A DNA stretch of 64,000 bases from Clostridia bacterium. Lineage in GTDB: Bacteria; Bacillota; Clostridia; Christensenellales; Aristaeellaceae. Under the pieces are notes generated by a model that was not told the DNA's origin, did not search any database, and was given only the letters and a program-made list of their open reading frames with translations. Made by a program: the position numbers and the translations under genes. Positions 8,615 to 16,860 of the stretch are shown here, piece after piece; the first letter of the stretch is position 1, and each line of letters begins with the position of its first letter. The stretch spans positions 17,765 through 81,764 of the forward strand of contig JAFXVJ010000030.1 of NCBI GenBank assembly GCA_017524615.1, read 5' to 3'.

Positions 8615-9271
8615 TCATCTCCTGGCTTTCCTGGATTTGAAATCCTCCTCGATTTCTTCTTTCCATTCCCGTCCCACAGGCGCGCAGGCGCGGAAAGCGC
8701 TCACGGTTTTGCTCAACACTTCATAATTGAGCTTTTGCCCTCTCGCGTCATTATGGAAGGTGACCGCGCGATCCTCCATGATCCCGAAATGCGCGGCAGT
8801 TTCGACAGCGTCGATATTGGCCCCCAGGAACAGGAATTCCCAGCCGTACTTTTCCTTCTGACGCTTTACCATTTGTTTTACTTCATCGCTGCTGTACCGG
8901 TGCGAAGCGTTTTCCATCCCATCGGTGGTGATGATGAAGACCGTATGCTCGGGCACATCCTCTTCCCGGGCATATTTGTGGACGTTGCCGATGTGGTGAA
9001 TGGCCCCGCCGATGGCGTCGATCAGGGCGGTGCAGCCGCCCACATAATACTGCCGGTCCGTCAGGGGCTCGATCCTGCGGATGTCCACGCGGTCGTGGAT
9101 CACCCGGCTGTCGTTCGAAAACAGCACCGTGGAAACCAGGGCTTCTCCCTCCTGCATCTTTTGACGTTCGATCATGCTGTTGAAGCCGCCGATGGTGTCC
9201 TTCTCCAAGCCCTGCATGGAGCCGCTTTTGTCCAGGATAAACACCATTTCCGTCAAGTTCTTTTTCATCAT
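8615..9271 (-). CDS. stand-alone VWA-domain protein
   Basis: A 218-residue cytoplasmic von Willebrand factor A domain with no signal peptide or membrane segment. The MIDAS metal site is complete: DKSGSM near residue 14 (D-x-S-x-S), a Thr in GGCTALIDAI near residue 80, and TTDGME near residue 116. The C-terminal charged helix ends in a basic tail. VWA proteins usually bind protein partners in a metal-dependent way. The context is unusual: it lies between an ADP-ribosylglycohydrolase and an HD hydrolase. The start follows GGAGGG; the first of two tandem ATGs is used. Confidence 0.85.
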   Translation of the reverse strand: MMKKNLTEMVFILDKSGSMQGLEKDTIGGFNSMIERQKMQEGEALVSTVLFSNDSRVIHDRVDIRRIEPLTDRQYYVGGCTALIDAIGGAIHHIGNVHKYAREEDVPEHTVFIITTDGMENASHRYSSDEVKQMVKRQKEKYGWEFLFLGANIDAVETAAHFGIMEDRAVTFHNDARGQKLNYEVLSKTVSAFRACAPVGREWKEEIEEDFKSRKARR

Positions 9272-9290
9272 AATCCCTCCCTTTTGCTGT

Positions 9291-9319
9291 CTGCAAGTTC
9301 ATCTTGCAGGGATATCATA
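9291..9319 (-). promoter_or_regulatory. Possible -10 and operator upstream of the VWA gene
   Basis: On the minus strand TATGAT (9314-9319) is followed by a 7-bp perfect inverted repeat, CTGCAAG / CTTGCAG (9291-9297 and 9303-9309), which would overlap the transcription start. No convincing -35 is seen. The palindrome could be an operator or an RNA hairpin. Confidence 0.4.
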
Positions 9320-9360
9320 GCAAAGAGGGAGGGAACGCAGGTCGCCCGAAAAGCGACAAA

Positions 9361-9786
9361 TCAATCTGTCAGCAGAAATGCTAATGCACGGTTATATTTG
9401 GCCTGGCGCTCAACATCCCCGAGGGTGACGTTTTCAAGGCGGGATAGGTTGCTGTTGTCAATCAGATCGCTGATCTTTACTTGCCGTGCAATGGGATTCT
9501 TTTTGACACGAAGCAAATAAGCATCCCAATCTTCGCCTGCTCTTCTGCTTATGGCATCAACCGCTTCGGCGGTTTCAGGCCCAAATTCTTTTTCAATATC
9601 CGACAGAGCGAGTCCGGTATCTTCCACTGTGTCGTGCAGCCAGCCGACCACCTGTGCTTCCGGGCTATGCAGCCGCCCTGCGACCCGGGCCGGATGCCCG
9701 ATATACGGTTTTCCGGACTTGTCCACCTGCCCCTGATGCAGCCGTTCGGCCCATTTCTGGGCAGTTTTGACATCCTGGCTGAGCAT
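9361..9786 (-). CDS. small HD-domain phosphohydrolase (Mesh1/SpoT-hydrolase-like)
   Basis: A 141-residue single-domain HD protein. GKPYIGHPARVAG supplies the first His, WLHDTVEDTG the HD pair plus an ED motif, and KISDLIDN near residue 105 the last Asp. This is the arrangement of RelA/SpoT hydrolase and small alarmone hydrolase (Mesh1-like) domains, which remove pyrophosphate from (p)ppGpp-type nucleotides. No synthetase or TGS domain is present. The family is broad, so the nucleotide is unproven. It overlaps no gene and lies 9 bp downstream of the macrodomain gene, implying one transcript. GAGGAGGT precedes the start. Confidence 0.8.
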   Translation of the reverse strand: MLSQDVKTAQKWAERLHQGQVDKSGKPYIGHPARVAGRLHSPEAQVVGWLHDTVEDTGLALSDIEKEFGPETAEAVDAISRRAGEDWDAYLLRVKKNPIARQVKISDLIDNSNLSRLENVTLGDVERQAKYNRALAFLLTD

Positions 9787-9795
9787 AGGACCTCC

Positions 9796-10872
9796 TCACA
9801 TCACAGATCCGAGCAGCTTTTGATCAAAAGAGAAAAGCGCTTCATTGATTTCAAAAATATCATAATTCCCGTGCGTAATGAAGAATTCGACGATCAGATC
9901 AAATTTGCTGCTGTGGGAAAGGGAAAAACCGGCTTTTTTCAGCATGTCCTCCGTTTCTTCCAGCGATAGCCTTAAGGCGATGGCGAAAGCGAGCACCGTA
10001 CTTTTGCTGGGCTTATAGTCGGCCTGGTTCTTGATTTTATTGAACAGCTTGCGGTCAACATTGGCTTTCTTATAGCATTCCGCGTCGGTCATGCCGCATT
10101 CGTCGATCTTGCGAATGAGCATCTCGCGGAATCCCTCGTCCATTCTTCTGAGATAGTCTTCCAGCGAAGAATCTGCAGAGCATTTCTCCGCCATGAGGCT
10201 GTCTGCCCATTCAAAATCGGGCATCGTATCCTGTTTTTTCCCGAGCTTCCCCTTGGGCTTTTTCATAGGAGCGGGCGCGGCAGCGGAAGGAAACAAAGCG
10301 TTGCTGAACTTCCGTCTGCGGCGCTCTTCTTCTTCAAAAAAGGGATCTATATAGGCATCGCCGATGTACGCCTGGATATTTGCATACAGCTTTTTGCTGA
10401 TGGCAAAAGAAGCCTTGTCAAAAATGACAAGATACACGTTCATATCATGGCTGAGCAGGAAATCCCTGATGGTGTCTGTTGCGACTTTCAGGGCTTCCTC
10501 TTTGGGATAGCCGTATGCGCCGGCTGAGATCAGCGGAAAGGCGATGGATTCACATTGATGGTCGAAAGCCAGCCGCAGGGAAGCGGCATAGCAGGAGGAT
10601 AAAGCCTGTTTCTCGTTCCGGGTCCCGCCTTGCCAGATCGGGCCGACGGTATGGATGACATACCTGCAGGGCAAACGATAGCCCCCGGTCATCTTGGCCT
10701 GCCCGGTTTCACAGCCGCCCAGGGTTTTGCATTCTTCCAATAATCTCGGCCCCGCGGCACGATGGATGGCTCCGTCTACGCCGCCTCCGCCAAGCAAAGA
10801 ATTGTTTGCCGCATTGACGATGGCGTCGACCTTCATTTTTGTGATATCGTTACGGACAACTTCAAAAGGCAT
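9796..10872 (-). CDS. macrodomain protein with C-terminal helical/HTH-like module
   Basis: A 358-residue two-part protein. Residues 1-170 are a macrodomain: NAANNSLLGGGGVDGAIHRA near residue 20 and ISAGAYGYP near residue 130 are the ADP-ribose-binding loops of the MacroD/YmdB type, whose members hydrolyse O-acetyl-ADP-ribose or mono-ADP-ribosyl esters. A charged Pro/Lys-rich linker (about 180-225) leads to a C-terminal helical module (about 250-358) with a helix-turn-helix feel, including KPSKSTVLAFAIALRLSLEE. That module is familiar from Clostridial macrodomain proteins but I cannot name its function. AAAGGGG precedes the ATG. First gene of the four-gene cluster. Confidence 0.85.
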   Translation of the reverse strand: MPFEVVRNDITKMKVDAIVNAANNSLLGGGGVDGAIHRAAGPRLLEECKTLGGCETGQAKMTGGYRLPCRYVIHTVGPIWQGGTRNEKQALSSCYAASLRLAFDHQCESIAFPLISAGAYGYPKEEALKVATDTIRDFLLSHDMNVYLVIFDKASFAISKKLYANIQAYIGDAYIDPFFEEEERRRRKFSNALFPSAAAPAPMKKPKGKLGKKQDTMPDFEWADSLMAEKCSADSSLEDYLRRMDEGFREMLIRKIDECGMTDAECYKKANVDRKLFNKIKNQADYKPSKSTVLAFAIALRLSLEETEDMLKKAGFSLSHSSKFDLIVEFFITHGNYDIFEINEALFSFDQKLLGSVM

Positions 10873-10990
10873 GAACGGAATCCCCTTTCTTCTTGTATGA
10901 ATAGACGGATAGGGTTTGTGATTCTTTTGCCGGCCGCATCGCCTGTGCAGGGCCGAAAGGCGGAAGAAGCCCCCGGCGATCCTCTTTCCG

Positions 10991-11626
10991 TCAGGCCGGG
11001 AACAGGGGAATCAGCTGACTCAGCCGGTCGATCACATGATCCGGGGTGGAGGCGGCGTCCCTCGGCGTCTGCAGGGCGCCGAACCCCTGCCGGATCCACA
11101 CGGTGCCCATCCCCAGGGCTTTGGCCGGGGCGACATCGTTGTCCAGCCGATCGCCCACCATCACGGCGTCCTCCGGGGCGCAGCCCGCTTCCCGCAGGGC
11201 CAGCCGGAAGAGGGCGGGATCGGGTTTGAGCACCCCCGCCTCCCAGGAGGAGGCCACCACTGCCAGGCAGTCCGCGATGCCGTAAGCCCGCAGCCGGTCC
11301 CGGAGGCCGGCTGTCTGATTGGCGATGACGCCCAGGGAATAGCGCCGGGCCAGCGATTGCAGGGTGGAAGCGGCGTCGGGGTACAGCGTTTCATATTCAC
11401 TTCGGTATGGCGCGGCCCAGGAAAAGCCATACCGGTCGATCACTGTTCGGAATTGTGGCAGATAGTGTTGGGATGCGTCAATGACGCCCCGGTAGATATC
11501 CAGCGCGGTAACGCCCTTCTTCCGGGCTTCCGCGGTGGCGGCCTGCTCCCGGCAGCGCACCAGCCAGGACAGATCCTCATTGACCAGGGTATAACCCATA
11601 TCGAAGAAAATCCACTGTATGGCCAT
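10991..11626 (-). CDS. HAD-superfamily hydrolase
   Basis: A 211-residue HAD phosphatase-type protein. Motif I is FFDMGYTLV near residue 8, where the second Asp position is Gly-Tyr rather than D-x-D, so activity as a standard phosphatase is uncertain. Motif II lies in GVIANQTAG, motif III is the Lys of LKPDPALF, and motif IV is MVGDRLDNDV. The cap is the small helical C1 type. AAGGAG precedes the start. It follows dus by 16 bp and is probably co-transcribed with it. Substrate unknown. Confidence 0.85.
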   Translation of the reverse strand: MAIQWIFFDMGYTLVNEDLSWLVRCREQAATAEARKKGVTALDIYRGVIDASQHYLPQFRTVIDRYGFSWAAPYRSEYETLYPDAASTLQSLARRYSLGVIANQTAGLRDRLRAYGIADCLAVVASSWEAGVLKPDPALFRLALREAGCAPEDAVMVGDRLDNDVAPAKALGMGTVWIRQGFGALQTPRDAASTPDHVIDRLSQLIPLFPA

Positions 11627-11642
11627 GGGGCTCCTTTCTGCA

Positions 11643-12599
11643 TCACGGCGGTGTAAAGCGGATCTCGTCCCGGAGGATGCCTTGGGAAAACACCTGACAG
11701 GCCGCTTCCTGGTAGTCCTCTGCCCGGGTTGATTTCCGCAGGGCGCGGAGGACGCTTTCCGGGCAATCCAGCGCCTGGCACAGGTAGGCCATGATCCCGT
11801 GCAGCCGCCCTACAACAGCGGTTTCGGGCCAGTATTTCAGGTATTCCCGATACAGACGGTCGTGAAACAGGCGCAGCGCATCCTTTGTCAGCGCTTCTCC
11901 GCCCCGGATTTTCTGGGCCAGGGCCGGATTGACGGCGATGCCCCGGCCCAGCATGATCCCCGGGGCGGCGGGGTATTCCGCGCAAAATGCCTGATAATCA
12001 GACAAAGTGAAGATGTCTCCGTTGTAGATCACCGGGAAGGGGGCGGCCTCCAGCGCCTGGCCGTAGCAGCGCCGGTGGGAACTTCCGCCGTAGTGCTCCC
12101 GACTGGTACGGGGATGCAGGATCCACTCCTTCACGGGATACTGAATGAAAATGCGGAGCAGATCGGGCCATTCTGATAGGGATTCAAAGCCAATACGGGT
12201 TTTGAGGGAAACGGGCAGGGGTGAACGTGCGAAAACCTGGTCCAGAAAACGATCCAGGGCGGCGGGATCCCGCAGCATGCCGGCGCCCTTGCCCTTGGCC
12301 GTCACCGTGCCGGAGGGACAGCCCAGGTTCAGGTTCACCTCGCTGTAGCCCGCTTCTTTCAGCAGCGCCGCCATGTCCGCAAACAATTCCGCGTCCCGGC
12401 ACAGCACCTGAGGCACCGCCGGCATGCCCGCGTTCTGGGCGGGCGCAAGATCGAATTGCTGCCGATTGGTGAAGGAAAGGGAACGGGCCGGGCTGACAAA
12501 CGGCATGTAATACTGCCGGATCCCGCCGAAGGTGGCCCGGTGCACCCGACGGTAAATGGCGTCGGTCATGCCCTCCAGAGGCGCAAAATCAAGGAACAT
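11643..12599 (-). CDS. dus: tRNA-dihydrouridine synthase family protein
   Basis: A 318-residue flavoprotein of the Dus family, which reduces uridines in tRNA with NADPH. Seen are the N-terminal FAPLEGMTDAIYR (FMN loop), VNLNLGCPSGTVTAKGKGAG with the catalytic Cys near residue 100, KTRIGFES, HPRTSREHYGG and YNGDIFT (FMN phosphate region). The subtype (DusB- or DusC-like) cannot be fixed by eye. It is located upstream of the HAD gene on the minus strand. Confidence 0.92.
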   Translation of the reverse strand: MFLDFAPLEGMTDAIYRRVHRATFGGIRQYYMPFVSPARSLSFTNRQQFDLAPAQNAGMPAVPQVLCRDAELFADMAALLKEAGYSEVNLNLGCPSGTVTAKGKGAGMLRDPAALDRFLDQVFARSPLPVSLKTRIGFESLSEWPDLLRIFIQYPVKEWILHPRTSREHYGGSSHRRCYGQALEAAPFPVIYNGDIFTLSDYQAFCAEYPAAPGIMLGRGIAVNPALAQKIRGGEALTKDALRLFHDRLYREYLKYWPETAVVGRLHGIMAYLCQALDCPESVLRALRKSTRAEDYQEAACQVFSQGILRDEIRFTPP

Positions 12600-12718
12600 G
12601 ATACAGCTCCGTTCGCAAAAGATCGAGGATATCTGTTCAGCCCCCGACTGAACGGATACGCGGCATGCGCGCGGGCATCCCCTCCGCGGCTGTGTGAAAA
12701 GGAAGGCTGATGCGGCGG

Positions 12719-13153
12719 TCAGTCGGGGAGATCGGGAGGAGCGAACGCGTCTCCCTCCAGGGCGGAGATGGCGTCCAGGGGGATCACCGTGCCGTCGGAC
12801 AGCAGCAGCTCCCGTTCCCAGACGCGGATTTTCCTGACACGGCCGGTGACAGTCATGTATTGGCCGCCTGCCTTGCGCGGATCGGGCTGAAACCAGGTGA
12901 CCGTGACGGTGGGGCGTTCCTCCGCCCGCGCTGCCAGCAGGAGCATTTTTTCGTTCAGCTCCGCCAGCGCGCCGTCGCCCGGAATCGTTTGCGTGTCGGT
13001 GAGCCGGGCCTCTTCCTCAATGGCCGCATCGTAGCCGGACAGCGCCGCGAAGGGAGAAAACTGGGCGGCCCGGTCGGTCATGGTCATTTTCTTCCGGGTG
13101 GGGGATTGGTGATGGGGCAGGCTGATGATGTCGTCATAGCGGTGATCGTTCAT
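12719..13153 (-). CDS. YolD-like protein
   Basis: A 144-residue protein with the YolD-like signature: YDDIISLPHHQSPTRKKMT at the N-terminus and DRAAQFSPFAALSGYDAAIE around residues 27-46. YolD-like proteins are usually encoded next to Y-family DNA polymerases (UvrX/YqjW type) and are thought to act with them in damage tolerance; the biochemical role is not settled. That partner lies nearby at 14530-16053 with one reductase gene in between. AGGA precedes the ATG at moderate spacing. Confidence 0.85.
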   Translation of the reverse strand: MNDHRYDDIISLPHHQSPTRKKMTMTDRAAQFSPFAALSGYDAAIEEEARLTDTQTIPGDGALAELNEKMLLLAARAEERPTVTVTWFQPDPRKAGGQYMTVTGRVRKIRVWERELLLSDGTVIPLDAISALEGDAFAPPDLPD

Positions 13154-13266
13154 GTCGGTTTTCCTCGCGGATCTGATCCTGTTTTCCTTCCGGGCAACGC
13201 GGTTTACGGATGCCCTTTCCGCACCGTCGCCGCTTCAGGAGCCAGACAGCAGAATCAGGGATCATA

Positions 13267-14445
13267 TCAGTATTTCATCACCTTGCGGATCACTTTGCCG
13301 CCGATTTTGTAGATGGGCCCTTCCAGGGCTTTCTCCGCTTCCTTCAGCTTTTCCCGGATGGGAATACCCTGGGGGCAATGCTGCTCGCAATGGCCGCAGC
13401 CAATGCACATGGATGCGCCGGTGGCGTTCCGCCGCAGGGCGGTGCACATAAAATACTCCCTGAGCCCGGCGAATCTTCCGTCCGTGTACAGCCGATTGTA
13501 AGCGGCGAATGTGCCGGGAATGTCCACGTGGTGGGGACAGGGCATGCAGTAACGGCAGCCGGTGCAGCCTACCTTCATGCGGGCGTTGATGGCCTCTCCG
13601 GCCCTGCGGATGGCGGCCTGCTCCGCATCAGTCAGGCTGCCGGGCAGGCAGTCGGACGCAACGCGGATGTTTTCCTGCACCATGTCCACCGAATTCATGC
13701 CGGACAAAACGCACGTGACTTCCTTTTGGTTCCACAGCCACCGGAAGCCCCATTCCGCCGGGCTGCGATCCGGCACAGCGGCGCGGAAGGCTTTCAGCGC
13801 GTCCTGGGGCAGGTGATTCACCAGCCGGCCGCCGCGCAGGGGCTCCATGATGATGACGGGCAGGCCCTTTTCCGCCGCGTGGCGCAGCCCGGTGACGCCC
13901 GCCTGGGTATGCTCGTCCATATAGTTGTACTGGATCTGGCAAAAATCCCAATCGTAGGCATCCAGCAGCTGACAGAACATGTCGGAATTGCCATGGTAGG
14001 AAAAACCGATCTGCCGGATGGCGCCGGAGCGGCGCTTTTCGGCGATCCATTCCTCCATGCCCATGTCCCGCAGGCGATCCCAGGTTTTGATGTCGGTGAG
14101 CATGTGCATCAGATAATAATCCACATGATCGGTCTGCAGCCGGCGCAACTGTTCCTGAAAATATTTTTCGATGCTGTCCGGCTTTTTCAGCAGGTAGTGG
14201 GGCAGCTTGGTGGCGATGTTCACCTTGTCCCGGGCTTGATTGCGGCGCAGGATCTCGCCCAGGGCGGCCTCGCTGCCGGAATAGATATAAGCGGTATCGA
14301 AATAATTCACGCCGCCCTCAATGGCGGCCATGATTTCCTTTTCCGCCTTTTTCAGGTCGATTTTTCCGGCGCGGGTGGTGAATCGCATGCACCCAAACCC
14401 CAGCACGGACAGGTCGTTCCCGTACCGATCTTTCCGGTATTGCAT
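13267..14445 (-). CDS. aldo/keto reductase with C-terminal 4Fe-4S domain
   Basis: A 392-residue protein. Residues 1-270 are an aldo/keto reductase barrel: LGFGCMRF, the catalytic Asp/Tyr in FDTAYIYSGSE, and the His in DYYLMHML. The C-terminal third is ferredoxin-like with C-TGC-RYC-MPC (CTGCRYCMPCPHHVDIP) and CIGCGHCEQHCPQ, fit for one or two 4Fe-4S clusters. This architecture is common in anaerobic Firmicutes; the natural substrate is unknown. The start at 14445 is chosen because AGGAG lies just upstream; the longer frame to 14520 lacks one. It separates the YolD and polymerase genes. Confidence 0.9.
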   Translation of the reverse strand: MQYRKDRYGNDLSVLGFGCMRFTTRAGKIDLKKAEKEIMAAIEGGVNYFDTAYIYSGSEAALGEILRRNQARDKVNIATKLPHYLLKKPDSIEKYFQEQLRRLQTDHVDYYLMHMLTDIKTWDRLRDMGMEEWIAEKRRSGAIRQIGFSYHGNSDMFCQLLDAYDWDFCQIQYNYMDEHTQAGVTGLRHAAEKGLPVIIMEPLRGGRLVNHLPQDALKAFRAAVPDRSPAEWGFRWLWNQKEVTCVLSGMNSVDMVQENIRVASDCLPGSLTDAEQAAIRRAGEAINARMKVGCTGCRYCMPCPHHVDIPGTFAAYNRLYTDGRFAGLREYFMCTALRRNATGASMCIGCGHCEQHCPQGIPIREKLKEAEKALEGPIYKIGGKVIRKVMKY

Positions 14446-14529
14446 GAAATCAGCTCCTGTTTGATGGTTGATTGGATAGGCGGGCGACAGACGCGCCCCG
14501 TGCGGGAGGATAAGCGGCATATGGCTTGC

Positions 14530-16053
14530 TTACGCTTTGTGCCCGCCGATCTGGCTGTTCCGCTCCCGGGCGGTGGCGCCATCCTCAAAATCCGTGCCCT
14601 TGAGGATGGCGTTTTTGCCGAAGCGCTTTTTGATTTCCAGGACGGCCTGCTGCTGCCGCCGTTCTCTGTCCCGGGCGGCGTCCTCCTGCCGGCGCTGCCT
14701 GTCCAGGACGGCGTAATCGGTGAACAGGTCCAATTGCTCTGTTTCGGGCATCTTCACATCGCTCTCCCGGATCACGTGAGAAGCCACCACAAACATCCGC
14801 CGAACAAGCAGATGGGGATGCACGATCCGATCGTACAGGGTCATGACGGCGTCGGTGATTTTGCGGGTGGAGGAGGAATACTGCCCCAGATGGATGCTCC
14901 CATGGGCCATTTTGGGGATTTGCCGCCCGTACCGGTCCCATTCCAGGGGCCCGCCGTAGGCTGCCCGGCGGGCGGGATCCGTTAACGATTCCCGGTTGTA
15001 GCCCACTGCCAGCGCCATTTGATCGGTCACCAGATGCCTGTCCACCAAATCCAGCACCAGCGCGTCGGTCATTTCCCGCACCACCAGCCGGGCTTTTTGC
15101 GCCTCATAGGGGCTTTGCAGCACCTGTCCGCTGCTGATGGAATGATCCTGGGGCACATACGCCTTGATATCGGCGATGGTGCATGGCTCCCAGCCCCAGG
15201 CGTGATCGATGAGCAGCTCGGCGTTGACGCCAAACAGGCGGTACAGCTTATCCTCGTCCCAGGGGGAGTAGGGGCTGCCCAGGGAGCACCGGGCGATATC
15301 GCCCATGGTGTGCAGGCCGATCTGCTCCAGCTTTCTGGCATATCCGTGCCCGATGCGCCAGAAATCCGTCAGGGGCCGGTGACTCCACAGCTGCCGGCGG
15401 TAGCTCATTTCGTCCAGTTCCGCGATGCGCACCCCGTCCCCGTCGGCAGGCATGCGCTTGGCCACAATGTCCATGGCGATTTTGGCCAGATACAGGTTGG
15501 TTCCGATGCCGGCGGTGGCGGTGATGCCCGTTTCCCGAAGCACGGCCCTGATGATGCGCATGGCCAGCTGGCGCGGGGTGCACTGGTAGGTTTTCAAATA
15601 GGGCGTCACATCCATGAATACTTCGTCTATGGAATAGACGTGGATATCCTCCGGGGCGATGAAATGGGTGTACAGGCCGAAGATGCGGGTGCTGATTTCC
15701 ATATACAGGGCCATGCGGGGCCTGGCCACGATGTAATCCAGTTTCAGCGCCGGATCCCGCTGCAATTCCAGGGCATCGTGGGAACTGCCGGAAAACGCGC
15801 CGCCCGGGGCCAGGGCCTGGCGCTGCGCATTCACGGCCTTCACCCGCTGGGCCACCTCAAACAGCCTCGCCCGCCCCGGAATGCCGCAGCTTTTCAGGGA
15901 GGGAGACACCGCCAGGCAGATGGTTTTTTCCGTGCGGCTCTCATCCGCCACCACCAAATGGGTGGTCAGGGGATCCAGCCCCCGCTGAACGCATTCCACC
16001 GAAGCGTAAAAGGATTTCAGATCAATGGCTGCGTACGCTTTCTGATTCTCCAT
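14530..16053 (-). CDS. Y-family translesion DNA polymerase (UvrX/DinB-like)
   Basis: A 507-residue Y-family polymerase, low-fidelity and able to bypass lesions. The palm carboxylates are Asp11 in AAIDLKSFYASVEC and Asp143-Glu144 in YSIDEVFMDV. Thumb HhH-type segments lie around 230-260 and the little finger at about 310-430. EQLDLF at 439-444 is a canonical beta-clamp binding motif. A basic C-terminal tail of about 60 residues follows, as in YqjW/UvrX proteins that pair with YolD. Its start overlaps the end of the AlkZ-like gene by 32 bp, so the two are probably translated from one mRNA. Confidence 0.92.
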   Translation of the reverse strand: MENQKAYAAIDLKSFYASVECVQRGLDPLTTHLVVADESRTEKTICLAVSPSLKSCGIPGRARLFEVAQRVKAVNAQRQALAPGGAFSGSSHDALELQRDPALKLDYIVARPRMALYMEISTRIFGLYTHFIAPEDIHVYSIDEVFMDVTPYLKTYQCTPRQLAMRIIRAVLRETGITATAGIGTNLYLAKIAMDIVAKRMPADGDGVRIAELDEMSYRRQLWSHRPLTDFWRIGHGYARKLEQIGLHTMGDIARCSLGSPYSPWDEDKLYRLFGVNAELLIDHAWGWEPCTIADIKAYVPQDHSISSGQVLQSPYEAQKARLVVREMTDALVLDLVDRHLVTDQMALAVGYNRESLTDPARRAAYGGPLEWDRYGRQIPKMAHGSIHLGQYSSSTRKITDAVMTLYDRIVHPHLLVRRMFVVASHVIRESDVKMPETEQLDLFTDYAVLDRQRRQEDAARDRERRQQQAVLEIKKRFGKNAILKGTDFEDGATARERNSQIGGHKA

Positions 16054-16786
16054 GCTGCGCCCCGAATTTCATGATTTTTCCCAGCTGTGCGTCGGTGGCC
16101 CCGGGAAACCGCTGATGCAGATGCATGAGGATCCTTTGACGGGATTCCTCCGGACGGCGGGCGTAAGCCGCCGTCACCCGGTCATAGCCCCATATTTTTT
16201 CCGGCGTGGCGTACACCGCCACATGCCAGCCGTAGGGCATCCCCTGCCGGTTCAGGCGGCAGCGGAAGTCCCGGACGGTCAGATAGCCCTGCATCATCAG
16301 ATCGGTGAGCACGCCCTCGAAATTCTTTTCTCCCCCCGGACCGAACCCGGCCTTGCGCTTGAGATCGAAGGAATACCATTCCTGCCCGTCCGCAAACAGA
16401 TCCATGATTTTCTTTTGACGGAAGGAAGCCTTTTCATCCTCCCACCGGGCGTCAAAATCGTATCCGTCCCGCCGCCAGTTCAAAAAGTCCGGCAGCCAGG
16501 CAAGGGAAATGAACCCGGCCTTGCGGTCAAAAAACTTGCCGTAGGCCACCAGCCCGCTGTCCGCCAGCAGCCGCCGCCATTCCCAGGGATCCGTGGCCTC
16601 GTCGCCTGTCCACCAGCCGGAAGGCGCGGTGCGCTCCTCCACGGAGAAGCCCGGCACACTGTTGCGGAACAGCGGCAGGAACCCCGCCTCATTCACCGCG
16701 TCTGTCAGGGCGTCCGGCGTGCGCACGCAGCGCGGGTCCTTGGGATCCATTCCCCGCATGATCCATCCCTCGTTATCACTGCCCAC
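16022..16786 (-). CDS. AlkZ/YcaQ-like protein, possible DNA glycosylase relative
   Basis: A 254-residue protein that I recognise weakly as the Clostridial 'AlkZ-related' type, by the Trp-rich block PSGWWTGDEATDPWEWR near residue 55 and FFDRKAGFISLAWLPDF. AlkZ-family enzymes unhook DNA crosslinks or alkylated bases; activity is not established here, and I see no clear catalytic Q-x-Q motif. Start: GTG at 16786 is favoured because GGAGGT lies 7 bp upstream. An ATG at 16807 is only about 2 bp from the predicted -10 box and has no ribosome site. Overlap with the polymerase gene suggests a DNA-damage role. Confidence 0.6.
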   Translation of the reverse strand: MGSDNEGWIMRGMDPKDPRCVRTPDALTDAVNEAGFLPLFRNSVPGFSVEERTAPSGWWTGDEATDPWEWRRLLADSGLVAYGKFFDRKAGFISLAWLPDFLNWRRDGYDFDARWEDEKASFRQKKIMDLFADGQEWYSFDLKRKAGFGPGGEKNFEGVLTDLMMQGYLTVRDFRCRLNRQGMPYGWHVAVYATPEKIWGYDRVTAAYARRPEESRQRILMHLHQRFPGATDAQLGKIMKFGAQHGESESVRSH

Positions 16787-16809
16787 AATGCGCACCTCCG
16801 TTCGCATGT

Positions 16810-16838
16810 ATTATAATGCATTTTCTCTGAAATGAAAA
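16810..16838 (-). promoter_or_regulatory. Promoter of the AlkZ-like/polymerase unit
   Basis: On the minus strand TTTTCA (16833-16838), a 17-bp spacer and TATAAT (16810-16815). Transcription would begin inside the first codons of the longest reading frame, which supports the downstream GTG start. No LexA-type palindrome is seen. TATAAT also occurs on the plus strand here (16812-16817) but leads to no gene. Confidence 0.65.
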
Positions 16839-16860
16839 GAGCGGAAATGGCGGCGCAATC

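Noticed and set aside
7946-9520. 524-residue plus-strand frame
   Set aside because: Runs opposite the ARH and VWA genes, both of which have clear catalytic or metal motifs on the minus strand.
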